Of a DNA stretch of 64,000 nt, positions 7,091 to 15,415 are shown in pieces. Position numbers and translations under genes: made by a program. The notes beneath the pieces are model-generated. The model had not been told where the DNA came from. It saw only the letters and a list, made by a program, of their open reading frames with translations, and did not search any database. The DNA comes from Acinetobacter sp. C26M (GTDB lineage: Bacteria; Pseudomonadota; Gammaproteobacteria; Pseudomonadales; Moraxellaceae). Within the stretch, counting starts at the first letter, position 1; every line of letters begins with the position of its first letter. The stretch covers positions 1,054,001-1,118,000 of the forward strand of contig NZ_CP098478.1 in assembly GCF_023702675.1 (NCBI RefSeq). Direction: 5' to 3'.

Positions 7091-9100
7091 TTAGTTTTTC
7101 ACTTTGTATAAACCATGCTCGGTTAAATGTTGGCTCAAGATACGGCGAAGTTCCAATACCGTTTCAGGCTTTATTTGAATAGAATGCCCACCTTTAATGA
7201 TTTTCTCTGAAATCGCACCTTCTAAATGAGCACTTTTATAAGGAACAATGCCATCGGTAATAGTATCAGTATCATTACTTTTGGTGATATTACCCATGAT
7301 GGAATGAAAAACTAGACCTTCTTTAGGCTGTATATCCGAGGTGAGTTCCATAAATTCAGATTTATTACTCAGATCGCTAGGGCCATTTTGCAGCCTGTTA
7401 TTGATGGTTCTGACAAAATCTTTCAGATCATCATCATAACTTGTCAGTGTATCGGTTAATGTTTTTAAAAATGCTGAGGGCAGTCCAATAATCTTTCGTG
7501 CAGTAACGGTAAACCAGCGGTCGGCGTAGCTAGTTCCACGATGAGGCGCAGCGAGGAAAATGACGCGATCAAAGTTTGGAATCGGTTCCATCTTTAAGCG
7601 TTCGCCTATGACGGGATGTTTTCTCATCCGTGCTTGCACGTGGTTACTCATCATCGGTAAGGCTTCTTTTGAAATATCCGCATGACTGACTAAAAGGCGG
7701 CTAATAATTCCTCCCATGCTATGACCAATCAGAACAGCATTTTGAGATGCAGGGTCTTGGGGATTGAGAGAGGCAAACGTTTGTTTCAGTAAAGCAGAAA
7801 TCTGAAAGCGACTTTCCAGAATAGGCATATTGGTTGAGTAAAATACCTGCCACACCTGATAATGCTCACGTAGCGTCTTATCACCCATAATTTCATTGGT
7901 CACCGCAATCCACGCCTCTGGGCTACTAGCGAGTCCATGGATCAATACAATCACTTTTTTATTCGGATTATAAGGTTCAAGCATATATAGATGAGGCATG
8001 GTCAAACGTTGATTACGGTCAATCAAGGTTAGATATGCAGCAGAGCCCAAGTTATTCTCCGCTAACCATAAACCATAGGGTGCAGAGAAGTTCGCAGCAA
8101 GAGAATATTCTTTATCTTCAATTTTGATCTTTTCTACATTGTAAGGATCGTAGATTTTTATTTTGAAATCAGGCCGATTGAGTATCTCGCTGAGTGTGGC
8201 TTGCTCATCGACTGGCTGGGCAATCAGCGTCGACGCAAGATAATGGGCTTGGTGGATATTGGGATTAACGCCATTTGGGTAAGCATAGCTCAGTGGATCA
8301 AGAATATATGGATTTCCATTTTTGGGATCATTTTCTTTAGTGTGCAAAACCGCGACGAAATCTGCACCGAAACCATCACGACGGTTAATGGTTCGTAATC
8401 CAGAGAAGTTCATGTTGTAGCTTGAGGTAAATTTCTCAAGCTTTTTGCCTTGTAGCTTGGGATATGAATCAATATCAATCTTATAAGTACTTTCACCAAT
8501 TTGAATACTGTCTGGAATCGTCGCTGATGAATTCTTAGCACTGTACACATTTACTAACTGGTTCAGTGCCTGATTATAGAAGTCCCGAATTTGCACCTGA
8601 CGGTTATCGAAAATACGGTCTTGAGGCTGACGAGAGGTCTTAAACAGATAGGCATAGCTGTACCGAATACTTTTATCTAAAGCTTGCAGTTGTTGGTCTA
8701 AACATTCATTCACCTGTGGAGCGGGTTTAGCGCTGGTTTTAGGGTTTTTATTTATTTTGCAATCATTTGAGTCTGCAAGAGTCAGGGCTTTAGAGAGATA
8801 TAACTCGCTAGCGGCTGATAATAATTGTTCTGTCTGTACCTGAGGAATTTTTTCCAGATCGACAATACATGCATCTGGATTTTTCATGCACAGTTTCATA
8901 TCCATATCGGACATATAGAGCAGATTCAGGCTAGCGCCACTTAATTTATTTTGAGTGAGAATACTGTTACGTTCATTGGCAATGGTGGTATGCAGTGTCT
9001 GTTTTTTTAGGCTAACCACCTGACAGCCACTTGTTATCAGAACGCTAAATACAGCCAGAATACACAGTGGCTGATATAAAGGAAATATAAGTCTTTTCAT
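7091..9100 (-). CDS. Alpha/beta-hydrolase (lipase-like) lipoprotein
   Basis: This large outer or inner membrane lipoprotein carries a C-terminal alpha/beta-hydrolase domain. The likely start is the Met at 9100, because MKRLIF begins a signal peptide ending in the lipobox LITSGC; an upstream Met at 9118 is possible. The open frame extends to 9247 but that part has no signal character. The first 380 residues are non-catalytic and of unknown fold. The hydrolase part starts at VIVLIHGLASSPEAW (oxyanion region). Its nucleophile elbow is GHSMGG near residue 455, and a late Asp and His (DGIVPYKSAH, GGHSIQ) probably complete the triad. Likely role: lipid or ester hydrolysis at the cell envelope. It is monocistronic and convergent with 6641-7048. 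Confidence 0.85.
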   Translation of the reverse strand: MKRLIFPLYQPLCILAVFSVLITSGCQVVSLKKQTLHTTIANERNSILTQNKLSGASLNLLYMSDMDMKLCMKNPDACIVDLEKIPQVQTEQLLSAASELYLSKALTLADSNDCKINKNPKTSAKPAPQVNECLDQQLQALDKSIRYSYAYLFKTSRQPQDRIFDNRQVQIRDFYNQALNQLVNVYSAKNSSATIPDSIQIGESTYKIDIDSYPKLQGKKLEKFTSSYNMNFSGLRTINRRDGFGADFVAVLHTKENDPKNGNPYILDPLSYAYPNGVNPNIHQAHYLASTLIAQPVDEQATLSEILNRPDFKIKIYDPYNVEKIKIEDKEYSLAANFSAPYGLWLAENNLGSAAYLTLIDRNQRLTMPHLYMLEPYNPNKKVIVLIHGLASSPEAWIAVTNEIMGDKTLREHYQVWQVFYSTNMPILESRFQISALLKQTFASLNPQDPASQNAVLIGHSMGGIISRLLVSHADISKEALPMMSNHVQARMRKHPVIGERLKMEPIPNFDRVIFLAAPHRGTSYADRWFTVTARKIIGLPSAFLKTLTDTLTSYDDDLKDFVRTINNRLQNGPSDLSNKSEFMELTSDIQPKEGLVFHSIMGNITKSNDTDTITDGIVPYKSAHLEGAISEKIIKGGHSIQIKPETVLELRRILSQHLTEHGLYKVKN

Positions 9101-9650
9101 AAATTGGCTTTTCGGCATTCTGTACAGATGAGGGGAGTTTTTGATACTGCTATTATTTTGAATGTTTGTGTAATGACGATTATTAAAGTGTGGAAACAGT
9201 GTGGAGATCAGAGAATAAATTAGACTGCGATAAGGGAATTGATTCATTCATATAAAATTCAAAATAAGAATGTTTATGACTTAATGGCTTGTCATTTTGA
9301 ATTGTTCATTAATTTTTCTGATAAGAATTCTATTTTATCTAAAGTACCTAATGTCTACATGGGGACAGGTGGGTAACGCAATTCCTAAAAATAGCTTTTT
9401 GAAAGCATGAAAGTCTTATTCTATGACGACTCTAACTTACCAATACCATCGCTAGAGCTATTCTTTAGACCTTCTCATCAAGAGATACAACGATCTCACG
9501 TATGTTTCAAGTGTGCTGTTCGATCCTAAGTTCTTCATATCTTTATTTTTAATTTACTCGTTGAAAGCTCGAATATCGATTAAATTGAAAATATTAAACT
9601 ATTGTTCATATAGTTATATTTACTTTTTAATGATTAATTAAATATATATT
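9101..9650. other. 550-bp divergent intergenic region with a possible 40-codon ORF
   Basis: This lies between the lipase-like gene and the dioxygenase gene. A short frame at 9407-9529 begins MKVLFYDDSNLPIPSLELFF and stops after 40 codons. It has no ribosome-binding site or known domain and could be a gene remnant. The DNA just before 9651 is very AT-rich and ends in the palindrome at 9651-9687. No other gene is supported. Confidence 0.4.
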
Positions 9651-9687
9651 GCTCAATAAAACTATATGTTCTATAGTTTTATTGAGC
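9651..9687. promoter_or_regulatory. Perfect 37-bp palindrome upstream of the dioxygenase gene
   Basis: GCTCAATAAAACTATA and its exact reverse complement flank TGTTC. The centre is about 46 bases before the start codon. It is probably an operator or a 5'-leader hairpin. The outer GCTCAATAAA arms recur in the palindrome at 15257-15307. Confidence 0.7.
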
Positions 9688-9714
9688 AGGACTAAGACGA
9701 ATAAGGAGAGTTAC

Positions 9715-10587
9715 ATGTCTATGCAATTAAGAAGAGTGGACAAAAATGTCGATTTACAAGAACTTTTTGGCATTCTCAAAGAAGATGGTGCAGTGATTTT
9801 AGAAGGATTTGCGAGTCTTGATCAGATTAAGCAAATGAATCTGGATTTTGATCAACCTGTGATTGATACTGGGCCAGGAACAAAAAAAGATGATATAGAT
9901 GAATTGCTTAAACAATTCCATGGCTACCAGACAACTCGAGTGAATAATTTAGTCACGCATAGTAAAACGTTTAGAGAGCAGATCTTGAATCATGATCTGA
10001 TTCATGCGCTTGGCGAACATTTTTTTAGAGAAGAAAGTGGTGATTGGTGGCTGCAAGCGACTCAATTAATTCAAATTGGTCCAGGTAATTCAGCGCAAGC
10101 GCTCCATCGAGACTTAGAAAACTATCCAGCTATTATTGGCTTGGGTAAAAGTGGGCCATGTGTCACAGCGAATTGTATGATCGCTTTAACAGATTTTACC
10201 GAAGATAATGGCGCAACTCGTGTTGTTCCGGGTAGTCATCTCTGGGATGATTTTAATATGTCGGTTGAAGATCGCTTTAAACACGAAGATACAATTCCTG
10301 CACTTATGAAAGCTGGCGATATGTTGATTTGGGAAGGTAAGGTGGTACATTCTGGGGGAGAAAACAAAACTCAAAATGAGTATAGACGCGGTATTACCAT
10401 ACCGTTGACGCCAGCTTATTTTACGCCAGAAGAAACTTATGCCTTCTCAATTGATCTGGAAATTGTGAAAACATTACCTGCGCGTGTGCAAAAAATGATT
10501 GGATTTAGATCCGTTTTTCCAATTACAGGTAATGGTTTATGGCAACATAATTATGAAAGATTAGAAGAGTATCTCGGTCTGGATTAA
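9715..10587 (+). CDS. Phytanoyl-CoA dioxygenase (PhyH) family protein
   Basis: This is an Fe(II)/2-oxoglutarate-dependent oxygenase-like protein of 290 residues. AAGGAG lies 8 bases before ATG 9715, which is preferred over an in-frame start at 9649 inside the palindrome. The metal facial triad is visible as H131 and D133 (LHRDLENY) and H212 (VVHSGGEN), with R224/R225 as the likely 2-oxoglutarate contact. The core motif GATRVVPGSH is typical of PhyH proteins. The family hydroxylates fatty acyl-CoA, ectoine, small alkaloids or other aliphatic substrates; the substrate here is unknown. A TetR gene follows on the same strand, and the palindrome at 9651-9687 probably mediates its regulation. Confidence 0.9.
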   Translation: MSMQLRRVDKNVDLQELFGILKEDGAVILEGFASLDQIKQMNLDFDQPVIDTGPGTKKDDIDELLKQFHGYQTTRVNNLVTHSKTFREQILNHDLIHALGEHFFREESGDWWLQATQLIQIGPGNSAQALHRDLENYPAIIGLGKSGPCVTANCMIALTDFTEDNGATRVVPGSHLWDDFNMSVEDRFKHEDTIPALMKAGDMLIWEGKVVHSGGENKTQNEYRRGITIPLTPAYFTPEETYAFSIDLEIVKTLPARVQKMIGFRSVFPITGNGLWQHNYERLEEYLGLD

Positions 10588-10628
10588 TTTATTAAGTTGC
10601 TTCATAAGATAAAAGTTCAGAAATTAAC

Positions 10629-10667
10629 AATGGTGGCCTAATCTATGTCAGGATTTAGGCTGCCATT
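10629..10667 (+). terminator. Imperfect terminator hairpin after the PhyH gene
   Basis: The arms AATGGTGGCCTAA and TTAGGCTGCCATT pair at 11 of 13 positions and are followed by TTATTC. The U-tract is weak. Confidence 0.5.
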
Positions 10668-10710
10668 TATTCATTAGATTGAATTTGAGGGGAATGGGAT
10701 CAAATACTTG

Positions 10711-10731
10711 TAAGTTTTTTAGGAAAACTTA
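10711..10731. promoter_or_regulatory. Inverted repeat upstream of TetR gene
   Basis: TAAGTTTT and AAAACTTA (8-bp perfect arms, 5-base spacer) lie about 70 bases before the TetR start at 10799. This is a candidate autoregulatory operator. Confidence 0.4.
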
Positions 10732-10798
10732 TAGAATGAATCAGCAAGATAAAATCAAATTTTTGTACTAATAATCGCTTTAAAGTTGGTGGAGTATT

Positions 10799-11431
10799 GT
10801 GTCTAATAAGAGTGAAAAACGTAGCAGAGCTCCTCAGCAAAGGCAGATAGAAAGAACCAATCAAATTTTAGATTGCATGGAATCTCTGCTCAGGGAAAAA
10901 GATCCTGATGATATTGGTTTGGCAGAGATTTCTAAAATCACAGGTATCGGCTTACCCTCCATTTATTATCATTTTCCGAATAAAAATAGTATCTTAATTG
11001 CACTTGCAGAAAGAGTTCATGAGCTATGGAGAGAAAATATTCGTTCCTATCAAGTTTCTCATACTGACTCATGGCAAGCGTTAATTCTTCAGATTTTATG
11101 GATAGGTGCAAACTATCTAAATCATCACGCTTTTGTCCCTAAATTAATGTTGAGCAGTACTGCGCCAGCTGAAACAAAAGCAGTAGATACCAATCAAAGT
11201 GCAAATCTAGCTATCGCGATTATGGAAAAATTAGACACATATTACGAAGGTATAAACAGAGAGCGATATACTGAAAAGATGATTATTGCGATGTATATAT
11301 TGGATGGGATCTGGAAGAATGCCTTTCTGCAATATAACGCTCTCCCTGATGAAATTGTGAAAGAGTCCCACAAAGCGCTTATTTCTTATTTAAGATGCTA
11401 TTTTCCAGAAGATTTGGAACATAGAAATTAA
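10799..11431 (+). CDS. TetR-family transcriptional regulator
   Basis: This TetR-type regulator has 210 residues. The DNA-binding domain spans residues 17-65, with LAEISKITGIGLPSIYYHFPNKNSIL as the helix-turn-helix and following helix. The start codon is GTG at 10799, 4 bases after GGTGGAG. The C-terminal domain (about 80-205) is helical with no diagnostic motif. It lies downstream of the PhyH dioxygenase gene on the same strand but has its own upstream inverted repeat. It may control the dioxygenase through the palindrome at 9651-9687, which is inference from location. Confidence 0.88.
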   Translation: MSNKSEKRSRAPQQRQIERTNQILDCMESLLREKDPDDIGLAEISKITGIGLPSIYYHFPNKNSILIALAERVHELWRENIRSYQVSHTDSWQALILQILWIGANYLNHHAFVPKLMLSSTAPAETKAVDTNQSANLAIAIMEKLDTYYEGINRERYTEKMIIAMYILDGIWKNAFLQYNALPDEIVKESHKALISYLRCYFPEDLEHRN

Positions 11432-11567
11432 GAAATGACATAGCTTTGAATGATCTGTGTCCAAGGTTTTATCTGATCACTGCCTATACCAGAATGTAAT
11501 ACACTACATAGTTGGTGGGTAAAGCCACTTCTTCGATTATTTTGATTTGAAAAAGAGAAGAAAAAAT

Positions 11568-11597
11568 GCGGTTAAATATTAAAGGATATTCAACCGC
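11568..11597. terminator. Hairpin between convergent TetR and hydrolase genes
   Basis: The arms GCGGTT and AACCGC, extended by AATATT/ATATT, are flanked by A-rich and T-rich runs, so the hairpin can terminate transcription from both sides. Confidence 0.65.
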
Positions 11598-11622
11598 TTA
11601 TTTAATTTTGGCTGTTAAACTT

Positions 11623-12537
11623 TTAGGCTGGCATCCTTGAGAAGGTTTTCTTTAAGAAATTGATCTGATCAATCAGCACAGTTTCGCCCCATGATTCAGT
11701 ATAGAAATCAAAATGATCAATTGGATATTCCAGCAATTCAGCTGGGCCTTGAATTAGACGTGCTGTTTTTCGGGCTGGGTTCGGTGGTGCAATCTGGTCA
11801 TTGGCACCCACTTGGATCAAGGTCGGGCATTTCACATTTTTTGCAAAAGCCACAGGCCGGTTGTATGAAACTTCCAGAGCTGCACGAGCACAGACTTCAT
11901 TCCGCCAAGTCGGACCTGCCATAGAGGTATAGCTTTCTTCGGCACCGGGTGTGCTGATCATTGCAGCTGTACCGGGTTGTCCAACAATTGGAATGAGATG
12001 GGGAGGGCGTTGAGTGATGGCATGCATTAAATCTTTTATGCCATGACCGATTGCTGTCGATATCTGCTTTATTCCACCATATTGGAATACTTGTTTTAGA
12101 GCTGCTAAACCATCAGTTGCCGGATTCATGGAGACGACAGCCGATATTTTTGGATCTTGTGCAGCAACGACTACAACATGACCACCCGAATAAGACGTGC
12201 CCCACAGTGCAATACGACTTCCATCTACATGGGGTAAATTCCGTGCAGCTTCGATCGCGGCATGATAATCCTCTCGTTGTTGAATATAAGATACATGCTG
12301 TCTTGGTAGTCCAGCAGACTCTCCAAATCCACGATAATCAAATGCGAAAGTATCAAAACCTGCCTGACTGAAAGGCTCGGCAAAATCGAGTAATCCCGTA
12401 TCTTTGGTACCACCGAAACCGTTACCCAAAATAATACAAGGTCGTCCTTGAGAAGACTTGTATTCATCTGATTTTGCAGGGATGTACCATGCGGCACAGG
12501 TAATTCCTTTACTTGTAAATTTAATATTTTCCATCAT
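11623..12537 (-). CDS. Alpha/beta hydrolase (esterase), partner of the BVMO
   Basis: This cytosolic alpha/beta hydrolase has 304 residues from ATG 12537. AAGGA lies 5 bases upstream; an in-frame extension to 12591 lacks such a site. The nucleophile elbow GTSYSGGH places Ser near residue 117. The acid is likely the Asp in QVGANDQIAPP and the base the His in PIDHFDFY. Its style is that of the dienelactone/acetyl-xylan-esterase-like group. It lies 68 bases downstream of the Baeyer-Villiger monooxygenase gene on the same strand. The obvious joint role is hydrolysis of the ester or lactone that the monooxygenase makes from a ketone. This inference rests on the pairing. Confidence 0.9.
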   Translation of the reverse strand: MMENIKFTSKGITCAAWYIPAKSDEYKSSQGRPCIILGNGFGGTKDTGLLDFAEPFSQAGFDTFAFDYRGFGESAGLPRQHVSYIQQREDYHAAIEAARNLPHVDGSRIALWGTSYSGGHVVVVAAQDPKISAVVSMNPATDGLAALKQVFQYGGIKQISTAIGHGIKDLMHAITQRPPHLIPIVGQPGTAAMISTPGAEESYTSMAGPTWRNEVCARAALEVSYNRPVAFAKNVKCPTLIQVGANDQIAPPNPARKTARLIQGPAELLEYPIDHFDFYTESWGETVLIDQINFLKKTFSRMPA

Positions 12538-12605
12538 ATTTTCCTTGATCGATTTATGTCCCTGATTGCTACTGGCAATAAGAGATGTCAATGTAAATCG
12601 CTGTG

Positions 12606-14141
12606 TTAAGCCTGAATTTTGATCTGTTCTGGCATTGTTTCTGTGGTAACAACGCTTGGCTTTTTCTTTGGCTTAATCTGGGAAAAACTTAGTTCTTTAT
12701 CGAAAACAGGACCTTTACGAAGTCGCTCAACATCGAATTTATAATCTTGTTTTACAATCCATGGGCCTTGTGTACCTGCCATTGGAAATTGTGCGATGCT
12801 TCGTTGAATGTAGCCTGAGTTCAGGTCTACAAATGGAATGCGTTTCATGCTCTTATTACTGATGACGGGTGTGAATGTGGCGTACTTATTTTCATCCATG
12901 TAATCCAGTAATCTACAGAAGTGTTTCCAGACCAGATCGACTTTTAAGGTCCATGCCAGATTGGTGTAGCCGAATGCGAAAGCAAAGTTAGGAATGTCGG
13001 ATAACATCATTGATTTGAAAATCGTGGTCTCTGGATAAACTATTTTTTTCCCGTCCACAATCAATTGCGTCTTGCTAAATGCGACCGCATTAAGGCCTGT
13101 AGCGGTCACAATGATATCGGCTTCCAGCGTTTTTCCTGATTTAAGTAAAATGCCTTCTTTGCTAAAACGCTCAATATGATCGGTGACTACAGATGCTTTA
13201 CCCGCAGAAATCGCTTTGAACATATCGCCATCGGGTACAACACATAAACGTTCATCCCACGGATTGTATTTCGGTGAAAAATGAGTGGCGACATCAAAGT
13301 CTTTTGGTAGATTTCGTTGGACATCCGAGATTAAAAAGCGACGCATCAGCTTTGGAAAGCGACGACTTAAATTGTAAACGCCCCGTGTCAAGGCAATATT
13401 TTTGCGGCGGATCAGATCGAAAGCACGTTGTGGTGAGAGAACCCCATTGAGAGTATTCGCGATTGCATCTGTACTTGGTGCAGCCATGACATAGCTTGGT
13501 GATCTCTGGAGCATGGTAATATGCCCGACCTTGTCAGCCATCGCAGGGATTAAGGTCACGGCTGTTGCACCACTACCAATCACCACAACCTTTTTGCCAG
13601 AATAATCGAGGTTTTCTGGCCAGTGTTGAGGATGAATAATGAGTCCTTGAAATTCCTCCGCTCCCTTAAACTCAGGTGTATAGCCATTATCATAGTCATA
13701 ATAACCTGTACTCATCAGTAAGAAGCGGGAGCGGAAAGTAGTTAAAGCTTTCTGATCTTTACGCTTCACTTTTACTGTCCAAAGACCTTCAGAAGATGAG
13801 AATTCGGCACTAGTCATATAATGGCCAAAGCGAATATGAGATTCGATGTCATTCTCAGTGATCGTTTCTTTTAAATAATTACAGATCATTTGAGCACTGC
13901 CAAAAACCCTTTTATTGGTCCACGGTTTAAAGCCAAATGCAAAAGACTGCATATCTGAATCTGAACGAATGCCTGGGTAACGGAACAGACTCCATGTGCC
14001 TCCAATTTCGTCGCGGCCTTCGAGCAAAGTGAATGTGGTATTCGGTCTATATTTTTTTAGATGGTATGCTGCGCTAATACCTGAGATCCCTGCGCCGATA
14101 ATTAAAACATCAGTAATAGCAATTTGGTCTGATGTACTCAT
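12606..14141 (-). CDS. Flavin-dependent Baeyer-Villiger monooxygenase, EthA/AlmA type
   Basis: This class B flavoprotein monooxygenase has 511 residues from ATG 14141 (GAGGA 8 bases upstream; an earlier ATG at 14180 is possible). The FAD motif GAGISG is at residues 16-21. The Baeyer-Villiger fingerprint FQGLIIHPQHWP at about 164-175 matches FxGxxxHxxxWP. The NADPH motif GSGATA is at about 189-194. The early block GGTWSLFRYPGIRSDSDMQS is typical of the EthA/AlmA subgroup, which includes prodrug-activating EthA and long-chain-alkane-linked AlmA of Acinetobacter. It would insert oxygen next to a carbonyl, using NADPH and O2. It is first in an operon with the esterase and divergent from an EthR-like TetR gene. 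Confidence 0.93.
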   Translation of the reverse strand: MSTSDQIAITDVLIIGAGISGISAAYHLKKYRPNTTFTLLEGRDEIGGTWSLFRYPGIRSDSDMQSFAFGFKPWTNKRVFGSAQMICNYLKETITENDIESHIRFGHYMTSAEFSSSEGLWTVKVKRKDQKALTTFRSRFLLMSTGYYDYDNGYTPEFKGAEEFQGLIIHPQHWPENLDYSGKKVVVIGSGATAVTLIPAMADKVGHITMLQRSPSYVMAAPSTDAIANTLNGVLSPQRAFDLIRRKNIALTRGVYNLSRRFPKLMRRFLISDVQRNLPKDFDVATHFSPKYNPWDERLCVVPDGDMFKAISAGKASVVTDHIERFSKEGILLKSGKTLEADIIVTATGLNAVAFSKTQLIVDGKKIVYPETTIFKSMMLSDIPNFAFAFGYTNLAWTLKVDLVWKHFCRLLDYMDENKYATFTPVISNKSMKRIPFVDLNSGYIQRSIAQFPMAGTQGPWIVKQDYKFDVERLRKGPVFDKELSFSQIKPKKKPSVVTTETMPEQIKIQA

Positions 14142-14262
14142 ATCTTTTTCCTCTTCACACAATTTTAATAAATTGAGCATCAGTTAGATTTCCTAAGATG
14201 ATGATTTTTATAATCTTCATTTTCCCTGATGAACAAAGTCCTTGATCCAGTCCACTTTCACT

Positions 14263-14276
14263 TTGATTTAAATCAA
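14263..14276. promoter_or_regulatory. Consensus FNR/Anr-type box upstream of the BVMO gene
   Basis: TTGATTTAAATCAA exactly matches the FNR/Anr consensus TTGAT-N4-ATCAA, and it lies inside a 22-bp near-perfect palindrome at 14259-14280. It is 122 bases upstream of the BVMO start and 52 bases from the TetR-type operator centre. It may link oxygen supply to expression of an O2-using enzyme. Confidence 0.5.
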
Positions 14277-14307
14277 GGTGAGGTTTAGGCATATCAATAT
14301 TATTAAT

Positions 14308-14348
14308 CCTATAATTACGCAATGTCAATGACACTGTGTAATTATAGG
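14308..14348. promoter_or_regulatory. 41-bp palindromic operator, site 1 of 2
   Basis: A dyad centred on 14328 has outer arms CCTATAATTAC/GTAATTATAGG and inner core TGTCAATGACA, with only two mismatched pairs. The core GTCAwTGAC recurs at the centre of the 15257-15307 palindrome. It sits between the BVMO and TetR genes and is probably the binding site of that TetR protein. Confidence 0.75.
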
Positions 14349-14558
14349 GTGAAATGAAGATTTAGCTTGAAAGTAAACGAATGAAAAGAATGTAATATTT
14401 AAATTAAGATTATGAATTTTATAAATTATATTGAATTTTAAAATGAGCAGTTTTTTCTTTAGTTTGAGTTATTGTGAGATGTGATGAGAGTTATAAAGAC
14501 TTGTCGAAAAAATTATTAATACCTACAATGGCCTTATGCAAATGGGAAATAGGATCGT

Positions 14559-15164
14559 ATGACAACCTCTCGCCGTAGACTTAAACATGATCCAAAAGAA
14601 TCTGAGCGAGAAATATTAGAAGCTGCTGAACAGTTTTTAAATGAGCATCATTTTCGTGATCTGAATATTGATGAGGTCATGCGACGTACAGGTTTAAAAC
14701 GCCCAGCTTTCTATGTCCATTTCCGCGATAAACATGATCTTACGCTACGTCTTGTTGAGAATATTGCTAGGGAATTATTCAATATCGCAGATAGGTGGCT
14801 GGCAGGAACTACCCCACAGGAAGATTTGCGGCGTGCTCTCGTAGATTCTGTACAAGTCTATGTACAACATGGACGTTTATTAAGAGCTTTCGTCGAAGCT
14901 GCAAGTGGGGATGAACGTGTTGAGAATGTCTACAGAACTTTAATACAGGACTTTATTACTGCTGCCGCTCAACATATTAGGGCGGATCAAGCAGCAGGGC
15001 AGATAAAAAAAGATATTGATGTTGAGGAAACGGCAAAAGCACTCATATGGCTGGAAGAACGATATCTTTCCGAGGCTTTTGGTCGTTCATCTCATGTAGA
15101 ACCTGAGGTTGTTATTCGTGTACTTCAAAATATCTGGATTTCAACACTTTATGATCATAAATAG
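14559..15164 (+). CDS. TetR-family regulator of the BVMO module (EthR-like)
   Basis: This TetR-type protein has 201 residues. The helix-turn-helix is at residues 17-65 (AAEQFLNEHHFRDLNIDEVM and RPAFYVHFRDKHDL). It resembles EthR in overall layout: a TetR protein divergent from an EthA-type monooxygenase gene. Two long palindromes with the same GTCAwTGAC core flank the gene, one at 14308-14348 upstream of the BVMO operon and one at 15257-15307 upstream of the porin gene. The simplest model is that this repressor controls both, so that ketone uptake and breakdown are induced together. Confidence 0.9.
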   Translation: MTTSRRRLKHDPKESEREILEAAEQFLNEHHFRDLNIDEVMRRTGLKRPAFYVHFRDKHDLTLRLVENIARELFNIADRWLAGTTPQEDLRRALVDSVQVYVQHGRLLRAFVEAASGDERVENVYRTLIQDFITAAAQHIRADQAAGQIKKDIDVEETAKALIWLEERYLSEAFGRSSHVEPEVVIRVLQNIWISTLYDHK

Positions 15165-15256
15165 AAATTTAAGTGCATCAATTTAATAAACCACTGATTT
15201 AAAATACTTTGTTTATCAGATGTTTGATGTGAAAAATATAAGCAATTAGAACAACT

Positions 15257-15307
15257 CTGCTCAATAAATTACACAGCGTCATTGACACTGTGTAATTTAT
15301 TGAGCAG
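15257..15307. promoter_or_regulatory. 51-bp near-perfect palindromic operator, site 2 of 2
   Basis: The 20-bp arms starting CTGCTCAATAAATTACACAG are perfect inverted repeats around an 11-base centre, CGTCATTGACA, itself a dyad (GTCA-T-TGAC). Only one pair mismatches over the 51 bases. It lies 93 bases after the TetR stop and 109 bases before the porin start. Confidence 0.8.
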
Positions 15308-15415
15308 TATGTTATTTGTCCATTTTATATTTTCTTAATGATAGTGAATGGACTTGGAAATTTTTAATCGCTGTTGTGATTAAGCAAAAATTATAATTTC
15401 AGGATGAATTTAATA

